From Sandaracinobacteroides hominis (GTDB taxonomy: Bacteria > Pseudomonadota > Alphaproteobacteria > Sphingomonadales > Sphingomonadaceae): a stretch of 64,000 bases of DNA. Below are positions 1 through 9,478 of the stretch, one piece after another. A program made the translations under genes and the position numbers. Location: assembly GCF_016464365.1 (NCBI RefSeq), contig NZ_JADCUC010000002.1, forward strand, positions 124,001-188,000, written 5' to 3'. The stretch's first letter is position 1, and every line of letters begins with the position of its first letter. The notes beneath the pieces were generated by a model, which saw only the letters and a program-made list of their open reading frames with translations, did not search any database and was not told where the DNA came from.

Positions 1-717
1 GCAGTTGGCGAAGCTGTCGAAGGCGAAGCTGACGGTGACGGCGGCTTCGCGGGCGGCGAGCAGCGGCAGGCGGATGCTGGTCTTGAAGCCGAGAGCGCCG
101 CAATCCCCGGTGAAGAGGCCGGTGAGATCGGGGCCGTAGTTTCGGGTGGCGGTGCCGATGCCGGTGGTAAGGAGGTCGCCCGAGGCCAGCACGATATCCA
201 TCGAGAGGACGGATTGGGCGGAGGTGCCGTGGGCGGCGGTGCCGTGGCTGACCGTATTCTGGCTGATGCTGCCGCCGACGGTGGCGGCGATGCCGGAAAA
301 GGGACCCCAGAAGGGTGTGCGGAGGTTGCGGGCGTCGAGGGCGGCTTTGAGGGCGGCCCAGGTGGTGCCGGCGCCGACGGTGACGACGGCATTGGCTTCG
401 TCGATGTCGATGCTGCTGAGCGCGGTGAGGTCGAAGAGGATGTGGCCGCCTTGCGGGTAGAGATAGCAGTCGGTGTAGGAGGCGCCGCCGCCGCGCGGGA
501 CCATGGCGACGCCGGCCTGGGCGCAAAGGCGGACGGCCTGTTGCAGGGCGTCGACGCTGGCGGGGCGGACGATGGCGGCGGGATGGCCGCCGGTGCGGTA
601 GACGTCGTTCGCCATGTAGTCGAGGCTGGCGGTGTCGGTGCGGACGGCTGCGTCGCCGAGCGCCGCGCGCAGGGTTGCGGCGATGTGGGGCTGGGAGGCA
701 AGCGGCTGGGCAGTCAT
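1..717 (-). CDS. FAD-binding oxidase/dehydrogenase (GlcD/FAD-linked oxidase family), partial at window start
   Basis: The first 239 codons of a leftward gene are open from the ATG at 715-717 to the window edge with no stop, so the C-terminal part is missing. The translation carries the FAD-binding PCMH pattern: a conserved AIVRPASVDALQQAV segment near residue 45, then VPRGGGASYTD (the pyrophosphate loop, usually VPRGGGTS), FDLTALS, VTVGAGTTWAAL and a GGSISQN turn. This is the flavoprotein fold of glycolate oxidase subunit GlcD, D-lactate dehydrogenase and similar hydroxyacid oxidases. The substrate cannot be told from this half. It is transcribed away from the glucan synthase gene, across a 228-base gap. 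Family call is firm; function is open. Confidence 0.85.
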   Translation of the reverse strand, partial: MTAQPLASQPHIAATLRAALGDAAVRTDTASLDYMANDVYRTGGHPAAIVRPASVDALQQAVRLCAQAGVAMVPRGGGASYTDCYLYPQGGHILFDLTALSSIDIDEANAVVTVGAGTTWAALKAALDARNLRTPFWGPFSGIAATVGGSISQNTVSHGTAAHGTSAQSVLSMDIVLASGDLLTTGIGTATRNYGPDLTGLFTGDCGALGFKTSIRLPLLAAREAAVTVSFAFDSFANC

Positions 718-945
718 TTCAAATGGTCTCCGGGCGTAAGGCGGCAATTGTGCTGCATGGCGTGGCCGTTGGGCCGCTGTCGCCGCCATTTCGCCGTCTG
801 ACGGATAGGTTTGCCTGACGTCATAGGGCTTTTGCGGCGGGTGGGAATGCGCATCCTGCCGGCGTGTCGGGCGGGTTGCGGCATTTGCGCTCATTTTACG
901 GCGCGGGGCTGGCGGGGGCGGGCCTGTCGGGTCTAGCGTCCACGG
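718..945. other. Divergent intergenic region, no firm signal
   Basis: This 228-base gap separates the leftward FAD oxidase from the rightward glucan synthase, so promoters for both should lie here. I see no convincing paired -35/-10 boxes, no tRNA and no stable terminator hairpin. No good ribosome binding site precedes the GTG chosen for the glucan synthase, so its true start may differ. Confidence 0.5.
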
Positions 946-3900
946 GTGGCTGGGCGCGAGACACTGCTAGAATCCTCCGGCCTTGGTGAAAAGCTCTCCA
1001 AGGTCCGCCTGACTGCGCCCGTCTGGGCCGATCCGCGTCCCGTGCGGTCGGAGCTTTTCGGCCTGGAGCGGCTGGAGGCGCATGGCATTTCGCTGGCGAA
1101 GGCGCAGCGGATCAAGCCGGGGGTGCTGCGATCGAAGCAGCTGCTGAACCGGCTGGACGACAATGCGCTGGCGCTGGCGCGCACCTATCGCGAGACGGCG
1201 AAGGCCCTGGAGCTGGACCGGCCCATTGCGCCGGCGGCCGAGTGGCTGATCGACAATTACCACATCGTCGAAAAGCAGATCCGCAAGATCCGCGATGACC
1301 TGCCGCCGGATTTCTATCGCCAGCTGCCGAAGCTGGCGGATGGGCCGCTGGCGACTCTGCCGCGGGTGTTCGGCATCGCCTGGGCTTATGTGGCGCACAG
1401 CGACAGCCTGTTCGAGGAGGAGCGGTTTCGCCGTTTCGTCGCAGCCTATCAGAAGGTGAATGCGCTGACGATCGGCGAGCTGTGGGCGCTGGCGATCTCG
1501 CTGGAGCTGGTGCTGGTGGAGAATCTGCGCCGGCTGGCCGACCTTTCCATCGGCGACGAGCAGCAGCGGGCGCGGGCCGATGCCTTTGCCGACGCGCTGT
1601 TTGCGGCAGAGAGCGATTCAGCGGCGCTGGCCAGCCTGGCCGAGCTGGAGCAGGGGCCGCAGTCGCCGGCCTTTGTCAGCCAGCTGGCGCTGAGGCTGCG
1701 CGACGTGGACAGCCGCAGCGAAATGGCGCGGCGCTGGCTGGAGGCGCAGGCCGCCGGCCGGGGCGAGAGCATCGCTTCGTTCGATACGCTGGCGCAGGCC
1801 GAGCATATCGCCGCCACCTCGTCGATCCGCAATGTGATCATGGCGATGCGGGCGATTGCCGAGGCCGACTGGGGGGAGATGGTCGAGCAGCTGAGCCTGG
1901 CCGACCGGGTGCTGCGGCAGGGCAGCAATTTCGCCCAGATGGATTTCCCGTCGCGCAATCTTTACCGCAATGCGCTGGAGGAGCTTTCGCGCGGATCGGC
2001 CTATGCCGAGGACGAGGTGGCGGCGAAGGCGATCCAGCTGGCGTCGCAGAAGCTGAGCGAGAACAGCGGCGACAAGGACCCCGGATTTCACCTGATCGCC
2101 GACGGCCGAGCCGAGCTGGAGGAAGTGCTGCATTTCGTGCCGCCGGTGGGCACGCGGCTGGCGCGGCGGCTGCGGGCGGGCGGGATCGAGCTGTATATCG
2201 CGCTGACGCTGGTAGCGGGGCTGTTGTTTGCGCTGTGGCCGCTGGCGGCGCTGGACGGCGTGCAGACGGCGCCCTGGCACCAGCTGCTGCTGGTGGGGGC
2301 GGCGCTGATCGTGGCGCTGGAGACGGGCACGGCGGTGGTGAATCGGCTGCTGCTGAGGCTGCTGCCGCCGCGGTTGATCCCGGCGCTGGAGCTGGAGGCC
2401 GGCATTCCGCCATCGCTGCGGACGCTGGTGGTGGTGCCGGTGCTGCTGGGTGCCGACAGCGCCATCGAGGATGAGATCGAAGGGCTGGAGCTGCACCATC
2501 TGGCGACCCGCGAGGGCGAGGTGCATTATGCACTGCTCTCTGATTTTGCCGATGCCGATGCCGAGACGCTGCCGCATGATGCAGCGCTGCTGGAGCGGGC
2601 GCGGGCGGCGATGGCGCGGCTGAATTCGCGCTATCCGGGCGGCAAGGGCGGGCCGCGATTCCTGTTCCTGCACCGCCGCCGGCAGTTCAATCCGGCGGAA
2701 GGCCGCTGGATGGGCTGGGAGAGGAAGCGCGGCAAGCTGCACGAGCTGAACCGGCTGCTGCGCGGGGCGAAGGACACCAGCTTTTTAGGCCCCGAAGGCG
2801 GTTCGCCGGTGGTGCCGAAGAATGTGCGCTATGTGATCACGCTGGACGCCGACACGCGGCTGCCGCTGGGTACGGCGCGGCGGATGATCGGCAAGATGGC
2901 GCACCCGCTGAACCGGCCGCGCTTTGACACGCGGCTGCGGCGGGTGGTGTCCGGCCATGGCATCCTGCAGCCGCGGGTGACGGGGGCGATGCCGCTGGGG
3001 CGCGGGCAATCGCCGTTCGAGCGGATCACCGGCGGGCCTGCGGGCATGGATCCCTATGCGACGGCGTCCTCCGATCTCTATCAGGATCTGCTGGGCGAGG
3101 GCAGCTTCACCGGCAAGGGCATCTATGAAATCGACAGTTTCATGGCCTCGCTCGCCGGACGGGTGCCGCCGAACACGATGCTGAGCCACGACCTGTTTGA
3201 AGGGGTGTTTGCGCGGGCCGGGCTGATTTCAGACGTGGAAGTGGTGGAGGATTTCCCCGTACGCTATGACGTGGCGACGCGGCGCCAGCACCGCTGGGTG
3301 CGGGGCGACTGGCAGCTGCTGCCGTGGATATTGTGGGCCGGGCGCGACCGGCCGGAGCGGTTGCCGGCTGCCGGACGGGCGAAGATGCTGGACAATCTGC
3401 GCCGCTCGCTGGCGCCGCCGGCGGCATTGGCAGCGCTGATCGGGGGTTGGTTCCTGGCGCCGCAGCCGGCCGTCGGCTGGTGCGCGGCGATCCTGCTGCT
3501 GCTGGCGATTCCGCCGTTCCTGCACCTGCCGTCGCTGCTGCTGGCAAAGCGCGGGCGGGATGTGCCGCTGCGCGCGCATCTGGATGGCAAGGCGACGGAC
3601 GTGGTGCTGGCGGTGGCCCACTTCTCGCTGATGCTGGCGACGCTCGCCGATCAGGCGGTGCGGATGCTGGATGCGATATTCCGCACCTTGTTCCGGATGG
3701 CGCTCAGCCGCCGCCATCTGCTGGAATGGACGACGGCGGCCCAGACGGCGACGGCGCCCAATCCGGGCATCGGTGCGCTCTATCGGCTGATGTGGCCTTC
3801 GGTATTGCTGGCGCTGGTGGCAGCAGGGCTGGCGCTGTGGCTGCACCCCGGCGACTGGGTGATCGTGCTGCCGCTGGCGCTGGCCTGGGTGCTGGCGCCG

Positions 3901-6900
3901 GTGGTGGCCTGGCAGGTGAGCCGCCCGGCGCGGACGGCAACCCCGGTGCCCTCCGGGGCGGAGCTGGATGCCGGGCAGCGCGAGACGCTGGAGCGGATTG
4001 CGCGGGAGACGTTCGGATTTTTCGAAGCGCATGTGACCGCCGAGCACAACCATCTGCCGCCGGACAATTTCCAGGAGGACCCGGAACCGGTCGTGGCGGG
4101 GCGGACGTCGCCGACCAACATCGGGCTTTACCTGCTGGTGGTGGCGACCGCGCGCAACCGCGGCTGGATCGCGCATGAGGCGGCGCTGAGCCGGCTGGAG
4201 GCGAGTTTCCGCACCATCGCCCGGCTGGCGAAGCACCGCGGGCATCTGTTCAACTGGTATGACACGCGCGACCTGCGCGTGCTGGACCCGGCCTATGTGT
4301 CGGCAGTGGACAGCGGCAATCTGGCCGGCCACCTGATCGCTTTGGCGAACCTGGCGGAGGAATGGGGCGATGCGCGCAGCCTGAAGATCGCCGAAGAGGC
4401 GCGGGCGGCGGCGATGGCGATGGACTTCAGCTTCCTTGTCGATCCGGAGCGCAACCTGCTCTCCATCGGCTGGTCTGCAGCCGACAATCGCCGCGACGAG
4501 GGCTGCTATGATCTGCTCGCCTCGGAAGCGCGGCTGGCGAGCCTGTTTGCGATTGCCAAGGGCGACCTGCCGGCGAAGCACTGGCTGCGGCTGGGGCGGA
4601 GCGCGACAGCGGTGGGCGGGGCATCGGTGCTGATCAGCTGGTCGGGATCGATGTTCGAGTATCTGATGCCGTCGCTGCTGATGCGGGCGCCGGACGGCAG
4701 TTTGCTGGAGGTTTCCAACCGGCTGGTGGTGGAGCGGCAGCGGGACTATGCCAAAGAAGCGGAGGTGCCGTGGGGCATTTCGGAATCGGCCTATAACGGC
4801 CGTGACCGGGAGATGACCTATCAATATTCCAATTTCGGCGTGCCGGGGCTGGGGCTGAAGCGAGGGCTTTCGGAAAATCTGGTGATCGCGCCCTATGCCA
4901 CGGGGCTGGCGACGATGGTGGATGCGCCGGCAGCGTTGGAAAATTATGCCATTCTGGAGGCGATGGGCGCGCGCGGCCGCTATGGCTTCTATGAAGCGCT
5001 GGATTTCACGCCGGGGCGGGTGCCGGAGGGGCAGCGTTTTGCCATCGTGAAGACCTACATGGCGCACCACCAGGGGATGGCGCTGCTTGCCATTGCCAAT
5101 GTGCTGGACGGCGGCAGGCTGCGCGAGGCCTTCCATTCCGAGCCGATGATCCGGGCGACCGAGCTGCTGCTGCAGGAGCGGCGGCCGCGCGGGGTGGGTA
5201 CCTTCAACCCGCGTGCCGAGGAGGCGACGGTGGCTGCCGTCGATCGCCCGCCGGAGAGTGGGTCGGTGCGCAACTATGGCGCGCATGGCGAGGCGGTGCC
5301 ACCGGTGCATCTGCTGTCGAACGGGCGTTATTCGGTGCTGGTATCCAGCGCCGGGGCCGGGTTCAGCCGCTGGAAGGGGATGGCGATCAACCGCTGGCGC
5401 GAGGACCCGGTGGTGAACAGCTATGGCCAGTGGATCTATCTGACCGACCGGCAGGCGAAGCTGGGCTGGTCGGCGACGCTGGCGCCTGCCGCGACGGCGA
5501 CCGGACCGCTGCCGGCGCACTATGCGGCGAATTTCATGGAGGGCCGGGCTGAATTCCATCGCCGCGACGGCATGCTGACGACGACGACCGAAGTGCTGAT
5601 CTCGCCCGAGGATGACGCCGAGGTGCGGCGGGTTTCGGTGGCGAACAACGGCCGGCGGCAGCACCAGATCGACATCACATCCTGCATCGAGCTGGCGCTG
5701 GCGAAGCCCGAGACCGATCTGGCGCACCCGGCCTTTGCGCGGATGTTCCTGGAGACGGAGCTGTTTGAAAGCGAGGAGACGGGCGGGCTGGTGCTGATCG
5801 GGCGGCGGCGTCCGCGCGACAAGGGCGATCCGCCGATCTGGGTGGCGCATCTGGCCGTGGTGGAAGGGACGACGGCCGGGCCGGTGACCTTCGAGACCGA
5901 CCGTTCCGCCTTTATCGGGCGCGGGCGGACGAGCGCCGATCCGCTGGGCTTTGCGCACCCCTTGGCCGGGCATCTGGGCACCGTGCTGGACCCGGTGCTG
6001 GCGCTGCGTTGCCCGATGCTGGTGGAGCCGGGGACGACGGTGCGCGTCGCCTTCTGGACGATTGCCGCGGAATCGCGCGAGCTGTTGCTGGAGGCGGTGG
6101 ACCGGCATCATGATCCGGCCGCCTTTGACCGGGCCAATGTGGGGGCGTGGACGCAGGCGCAGATCGAGCGGCGCTTCCTGAAGCTGGATCCGGGCGATGC
6201 GGCGGACTTCCAGCGGCTGGCGGCGCATCTGGTGCATGCCGGGCCGGTCTATGCACCGCCGGCGGCGCTGGTGGCGGAGCATGCTGGGCCGCAATCCGCG
6301 CTGTGGGTGCATGGGATTTCCGGCGATATCCCGATCCTGCTGTGCCGGATCGAGGACGGCCGCGACATGGCGCTGGTGCAGGACCTGCTGCAGGCGTTCG
6401 AGTTTTTGCGGGCGCGGTCGCTGGCCTTTGATCTGGTGATCCTGAACGAGCGCAAGGCGAGCTATATCCAGGACCTGCAGGTGGGGATCGACGATGCCGT
6501 GCGGGCGGTGCGGTCGCGGCCGGCACCGGCCGGCGTGCGCGGCGATGTGTTCACGCTGCGATCCGACCTGATGCTGGAATCGCAGGTGCTGGCGCTGAGG
6601 GCGCTGACGCGGGTGGAGCTGCTGGCGCAGCGCGGGCCCTTGCGGCGGCAGTTGCAGCGACCGGAAGAGCCGGCGGCGGTGGCGTCGCCGGTGCTGCTGC
6701 CGGCGCGGCCGCTGCGCAAGGGGCGGCCGGCGGACCCGGATCTGCCGCGGGCGGAGACGCTGGAATATTGGAACGGCTTTGGCGGCTTCCATGCCGGGGG
6801 CCGCGAATATGCGATGATCCTGCCGGCGGGCAGTACCACGCCGGCGCCGTGGATCAATGTGCTGGCGAACCCGCAGTTCGGTTGCCATGTGTCGGCGGAT

Positions 6901-9153
6901 GCCTGCGGGGCGATCTGGTCTGGCAATGCGCGCGAGAACCAGCTGACGCCCTGGTCGAACGATGTAGTTTCGGATCCGCCGGGCGACGTATTGTATGTGC
7001 GCGATCTGGAAAGCGGGCATGTGTGGAGCCCGACGCGGGCGCCGGCCGGCGAGGGTGCCACCCGCATTACGCGGCATGGGTTCGGCTACACGCGGTTCCA
7101 CGCGCTGGCGCATGGGATCGAGACCGACCTGCTGCAGCATGTGCCGCTGGAGTCGCCGGTGCGGCTGGCGCGGCTGACGCTGCGCAACCTTTCCAGCGAG
7201 CCGCGGCCGTTGTCGGTGACGGGCTATGCCGAGTGGGTGCTGGGGCAGGCGCGCTCCAAGACCGCCTCGCATCTGGTGACGGAACTGGACGCGGAGACGG
7301 GGGCGCTGTTCGTGCGCAATCCGTTTGACCCCGAAACGGGCGGGCGCATTGCCTTTGCCGATCTGGATGGCTGCCAGACGCAGTGGACCTGCGACCGGAC
7401 GACGTTTCTGGGCAGCGGCGGCAGCACGGCCGCGCCGGACGCGCTGAAGCATGATGCGCCGCTGAATTCAGCGGCGGGGGCCGGGCTGGACCCTTGTGCC
7501 GTGCTGGGAACCGAGCTGGTGCTGGCGCCCGGCGAGGCGCGGGAGATCGTCTGGACTATCGGCCAGGCGGCGGATCGGGCAGGCGCCCGGGAGCTGGTGC
7601 AGCAGTGGCGTTCGGCCGATCTGGATGCCGAGCTGGCGCGGACGACCGCGCATTGGGCGAAGACGCTGGGCACCGTGGAGGTGAAGACGCCGGACCGGGC
7701 GATGGACCTGATGCTGAACGGCTGGCTGCTGTATCAGGTGCTGGGCTGCCGGGTGTGGGGTCGGGCGGGCTTCTATCAGGCGAGCGGCGCCTATGGCTTC
7801 CGCGATCAGCTGCAGGATGGCGGGGCCTTGCTGTTGGCGCGACCGGATCTGGTGCGGCCGCACCTGCTGCGGGCGGCGGGGCGGCAGTTCCGAGAGGGAG
7901 ATGTGCAGCACTGGTGGCTGCCGGAGAGCGGGCGCGGGGTGCGGACGATGATCTCGGACGACCGCGGCTGGCTGGCGATTTCGGTGGCGGACTATGTGGA
8001 GACGACCGGCGATATCGGCGTGCTGGAAACACAGATTCCGTTCCTGGAAGGGCGGAAGCTGGAACCGGGCGAGCACGACGCTTTCTTCCAGCCGTCGACC
8101 AGCAGCGACACGGCGACCCTGTATGCGCATTGCGCGCTGGCGCTGGACCAGTCGATGCAGCTGACGGGCGAGCTGGGCATTCCGCTGATTGGCGGTGGCG
8201 ACTGGAACGACGGGATGAACCGGGTTGGCGAGGGCGGCCGGGGCCAGAGCGTCTGGCTGGGCTGGCACCTGATCCACGCCTGGCGCCGCTTTGCCCGCTA
8301 TGCCGAGACTCGCGAGCCGGAGCGGGCGGCGCGCTGGCTGGCGCATGCGGACAGTGTGCGCGCGGCGATCGAGCGGCATGCGTGGGACGGCGAATGGTAT
8401 CGGCGGGCGACCTATGACGACGGCACCTGGCTGGGTTCGAAGGACAGCGACGAGTGCAGGATCGACTCGATTGCGCAGACCTGGAGCATCCTGAGCGGGG
8501 CGGGCGAGCCGGAACGCGCTGCGCAGGCGATGCAGTCGGTCGGGCGGCATCTGGTCGATCCGGAGCGGCGCATCGTGAAGCTGTTCACGCCGCCGTTCGA
8601 CAAGACCGACCATGATCCGGGCTATATCCGCAGCTACCCGCCGGGGCTGCGCGAGAATGGCGGGCAATACAGCCATGCGGCTATGTGGACCATCCTGGCG
8701 GCGGCGCGAATGGGGGACGGCGATCTGGCGGTGCGGCTGTTCGGCCATCTGAACCCGATCAACCATGCGCTGAATGCGGCCGACGCAGCGCATTACCGGG
8801 TGGAGCCCTATGTGGTGGCGGCGGATGTTTACTCGGTGCCGCCGAACGACGGGCGCGGGGGCTGGACCTGGTACACCGGGGCAGCGGGCTGGATGTATCG
8901 CGCCGGGGTGGAGGGGATTTTCGGGCTGAAGCGCTGGGGCAACCGGATGGAGATGAAGCCTTGCCTGCCGAAGGACTGGCCGGAGGCCCGCTTCACCTTG
9001 CGGCTGGAGGGCGGGGAGTGGGAAATCCTGATCGGCCGGGCGGAAAATGCCGGGCCGGCGGCGACGCTGGATGGGCGGCCGCTGAACGTGACAGAGGGTG
9101 CGATAAGCTGGCCTCTGGATGCTGGAAGCCATCGGATCGTCCTGCACCTGTAG
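946..9153 (+). CDS. ndvB: Cyclic beta-1,2-glucan synthase (NdvB/Cgs type)
   Basis: A 2735-residue membrane enzyme that would build cyclic beta-1,2-glucan, a periplasmic osmoregulated polymer. Order of parts: an N-terminal helical region; two hydrophobic helices near residues 420-470; a GT84 glycosyltransferase domain with DADTRLP near residue 633 and the QHRW (Q-x-x-R-W type) motif near 779; more membrane helices near 810-1000; a glycoamylase-like domain with the SGNLAGHL segment near 1122; and a C-terminal GH94 phosphorylase-type domain with GGDWNDGMN near 2416, where the Asp is the expected acid catalyst that sets ring size. The length matches rhizobial NdvB/ChvB/Cgs (about 2800). The GTG start lacks a clear Shine-Dalgarno, so it is uncertain. 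No NdvA/Cgt-type ABC exporter is nearby. Confidence 0.93.
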   Translation: MAGRETLLESSGLGEKLSKVRLTAPVWADPRPVRSELFGLERLEAHGISLAKAQRIKPGVLRSKQLLNRLDDNALALARTYRETAKALELDRPIAPAAEWLIDNYHIVEKQIRKIRDDLPPDFYRQLPKLADGPLATLPRVFGIAWAYVAHSDSLFEEERFRRFVAAYQKVNALTIGELWALAISLELVLVENLRRLADLSIGDEQQRARADAFADALFAAESDSAALASLAELEQGPQSPAFVSQLALRLRDVDSRSEMARRWLEAQAAGRGESIASFDTLAQAEHIAATSSIRNVIMAMRAIAEADWGEMVEQLSLADRVLRQGSNFAQMDFPSRNLYRNALEELSRGSAYAEDEVAAKAIQLASQKLSENSGDKDPGFHLIADGRAELEEVLHFVPPVGTRLARRLRAGGIELYIALTLVAGLLFALWPLAALDGVQTAPWHQLLLVGAALIVALETGTAVVNRLLLRLLPPRLIPALELEAGIPPSLRTLVVVPVLLGADSAIEDEIEGLELHHLATREGEVHYALLSDFADADAETLPHDAALLERARAAMARLNSRYPGGKGGPRFLFLHRRRQFNPAEGRWMGWERKRGKLHELNRLLRGAKDTSFLGPEGGSPVVPKNVRYVITLDADTRLPLGTARRMIGKMAHPLNRPRFDTRLRRVVSGHGILQPRVTGAMPLGRGQSPFERITGGPAGMDPYATASSDLYQDLLGEGSFTGKGIYEIDSFMASLAGRVPPNTMLSHDLFEGVFARAGLISDVEVVEDFPVRYDVATRRQHRWVRGDWQLLPWILWAGRDRPERLPAAGRAKMLDNLRRSLAPPAALAALIGGWFLAPQPAVGWCAAILLLLAIPPFLHLPSLLLAKRGRDVPLRAHLDGKATDVVLAVAHFSLMLATLADQAVRMLDAIFRTLFRMALSRRHLLEWTTAAQTATAPNPGIGALYRLMWPSVLLALVAAGLALWLHPGDWVIVLPLALAWVLAPVVAWQVSRPARTATPVPSGAELDAGQRETLERIARETFGFFEAHVTAEHNHLPPDNFQEDPEPVVAGRTSPTNIGLYLLVVATARNRGWIAHEAALSRLEASFRTIARLAKHRGHLFNWYDTRDLRVLDPAYVSAVDSGNLAGHLIALANLAEEWGDARSLKIAEEARAAAMAMDFSFLVDPERNLLSIGWSAADNRRDEGCYDLLASEARLASLFAIAKGDLPAKHWLRLGRSATAVGGASVLISWSGSMFEYLMPSLLMRAPDGSLLEVSNRLVVERQRDYAKEAEVPWGISESAYNGRDREMTYQYSNFGVPGLGLKRGLSENLVIAPYATGLATMVDAPAALENYAILEAMGARGRYGFYEALDFTPGRVPEGQRFAIVKTYMAHHQGMALLAIANVLDGGRLREAFHSEPMIRATELLLQERRPRGVGTFNPRAEEATVAAVDRPPESGSVRNYGAHGEAVPPVHLLSNGRYSVLVSSAGAGFSRWKGMAINRWREDPVVNSYGQWIYLTDRQAKLGWSATLAPAATATGPLPAHYAANFMEGRAEFHRRDGMLTTTTEVLISPEDDAEVRRVSVANNGRRQHQIDITSCIELALAKPETDLAHPAFARMFLETELFESEETGGLVLIGRRRPRDKGDPPIWVAHLAVVEGTTAGPVTFETDRSAFIGRGRTSADPLGFAHPLAGHLGTVLDPVLALRCPMLVEPGTTVRVAFWTIAAESRELLLEAVDRHHDPAAFDRANVGAWTQAQIERRFLKLDPGDAADFQRLAAHLVHAGPVYAPPAALVAEHAGPQSALWVHGISGDIPILLCRIEDGRDMALVQDLLQAFEFLRARSLAFDLVILNERKASYIQDLQVGIDDAVRAVRSRPAPAGVRGDVFTLRSDLMLESQVLALRALTRVELLAQRGPLRRQLQRPEEPAAVASPVLLPARPLRKGRPADPDLPRAETLEYWNGFGGFHAGGREYAMILPAGSTTPAPWINVLANPQFGCHVSADACGAIWSGNARENQLTPWSNDVVSDPPGDVLYVRDLESGHVWSPTRAPAGEGATRITRHGFGYTRFHALAHGIETDLLQHVPLESPVRLARLTLRNLSSEPRPLSVTGYAEWVLGQARSKTASHLVTELDAETGALFVRNPFDPETGGRIAFADLDGCQTQWTCDRTTFLGSGGSTAAPDALKHDAPLNSAAGAGLDPCAVLGTELVLAPGEAREIVWTIGQAADRAGARELVQQWRSADLDAELARTTAHWAKTLGTVEVKTPDRAMDLMLNGWLLYQVLGCRVWGRAGFYQASGAYGFRDQLQDGGALLLARPDLVRPHLLRAAGRQFREGDVQHWWLPESGRGVRTMISDDRGWLAISVADYVETTGDIGVLETQIPFLEGRKLEPGEHDAFFQPSTSSDTATLYAHCALALDQSMQLTGELGIPLIGGGDWNDGMNRVGEGGRGQSVWLGWHLIHAWRRFARYAETREPERAARWLAHADSVRAAIERHAWDGEWYRRATYDDGTWLGSKDSDECRIDSIAQTWSILSGAGEPERAAQAMQSVGRHLVDPERRIVKLFTPPFDKTDHDPGYIRSYPPGLRENGGQYSHAAMWTILAAARMGDGDLAVRLFGHLNPINHALNAADAAHYRVEPYVVAADVYSVPPNDGRGGWTWYTGAAGWMYRAGVEGIFGLKRWGNRMEMKPCLPKDWPEARFTLRLEGGEWEILIGRAENAGPAATLDGRPLNVTEGAISWPLDAGSHRIVLHL

Positions 9154-9193
9154 GGGGCGGCGATGCGGCGGGCGGAGGGCGCACTGCCGGAAG

Positions 9194-9238
9194 CTCAGGC
9201 CGGGCGGCGATGTTCCGGACGATGGTGAAACTGGTCAT
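9194..9238 (-). pseudogene. 5' stub of an AHSA1/SRPBCC-family gene
   Basis: An ATG at 9236-9238 overlaps the stop of the ArsR fragment in ATGA fashion. It opens with MTSFTIVRNIAARPE, which is how AHSA1/SRPBCC proteins encoded next to ArsR regulators typically begin. After about 15 codons the resemblance stops and the frame runs antisense into the end of the glucan synthase gene. I read it as the leftover first codons of a lost gene. The stub is very short, so this rests on motif memory plus the coupled context. Confidence 0.5.
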
Positions 9239-9478
9239 CTCCTGTCCGCCTTTGACGGTTCAGATGCGGCGAGACGCCTGGCCTCTGCCTTGGCATAGGC
9301 AACCAGCCGGTCGAGGCTGGCGTTCCAGAAGCGTTCGTATCTGCGAAGCCAGGCCATGGCTTCCTCCAGCGGTTCCGGCGCGAGGCGCACAGCAACGGTG
9401 CGCCCGGCCTTGGTTCGGGTGACGAGGCCGGCATCGCCGAGCACGTCCAGATGCTTCATCACCGCTGTCAGCTGTGAG
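9235..9478 (-). pseudogene. ArsR-family transcriptional regulator, 5'-truncated remnant
   Basis: Read leftward, the frame encodes SQLTAVMKHLDVLGDAGLV, then TRTKAGRTVAVRL and a helical tail ending at the TGA at 9235-9237. This is the recognition helix, wing and C-terminal helix of the ArsR/SmtB winged-helix family, the kind usually paired with an AHSA1 protein. About 45 N-terminal residues (the first helices) are missing. The homology begins about two bases from the stop codon (9479-9481) of the neighbouring molybdopterin oxidoreductase gene, as expected of a recombination join. A GTG at 9460-9462 could start a 75-residue product, but that would lack half the DNA-binding domain. Probably non-functional. 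Confidence 0.7.

Noticed and set aside
214-801. A 195-codon rightward ORF opposite the FAD oxidase
   Set aside because: Gly/Ala/Val/Asp-rich shadow frame; the leftward frame carries the FAD-binding motifs and is open to the window edge.
3229-7452. A 1407-codon open frame on the strand opposite the glucan synthase gene
   Set aside because: It is extremely rich in Arg, Gln, His and Pro, has no recognisable domain and mirrors the codon structure of the real gene. Long antisense frames are expected at this GC content; the same applies to 7468-9147.
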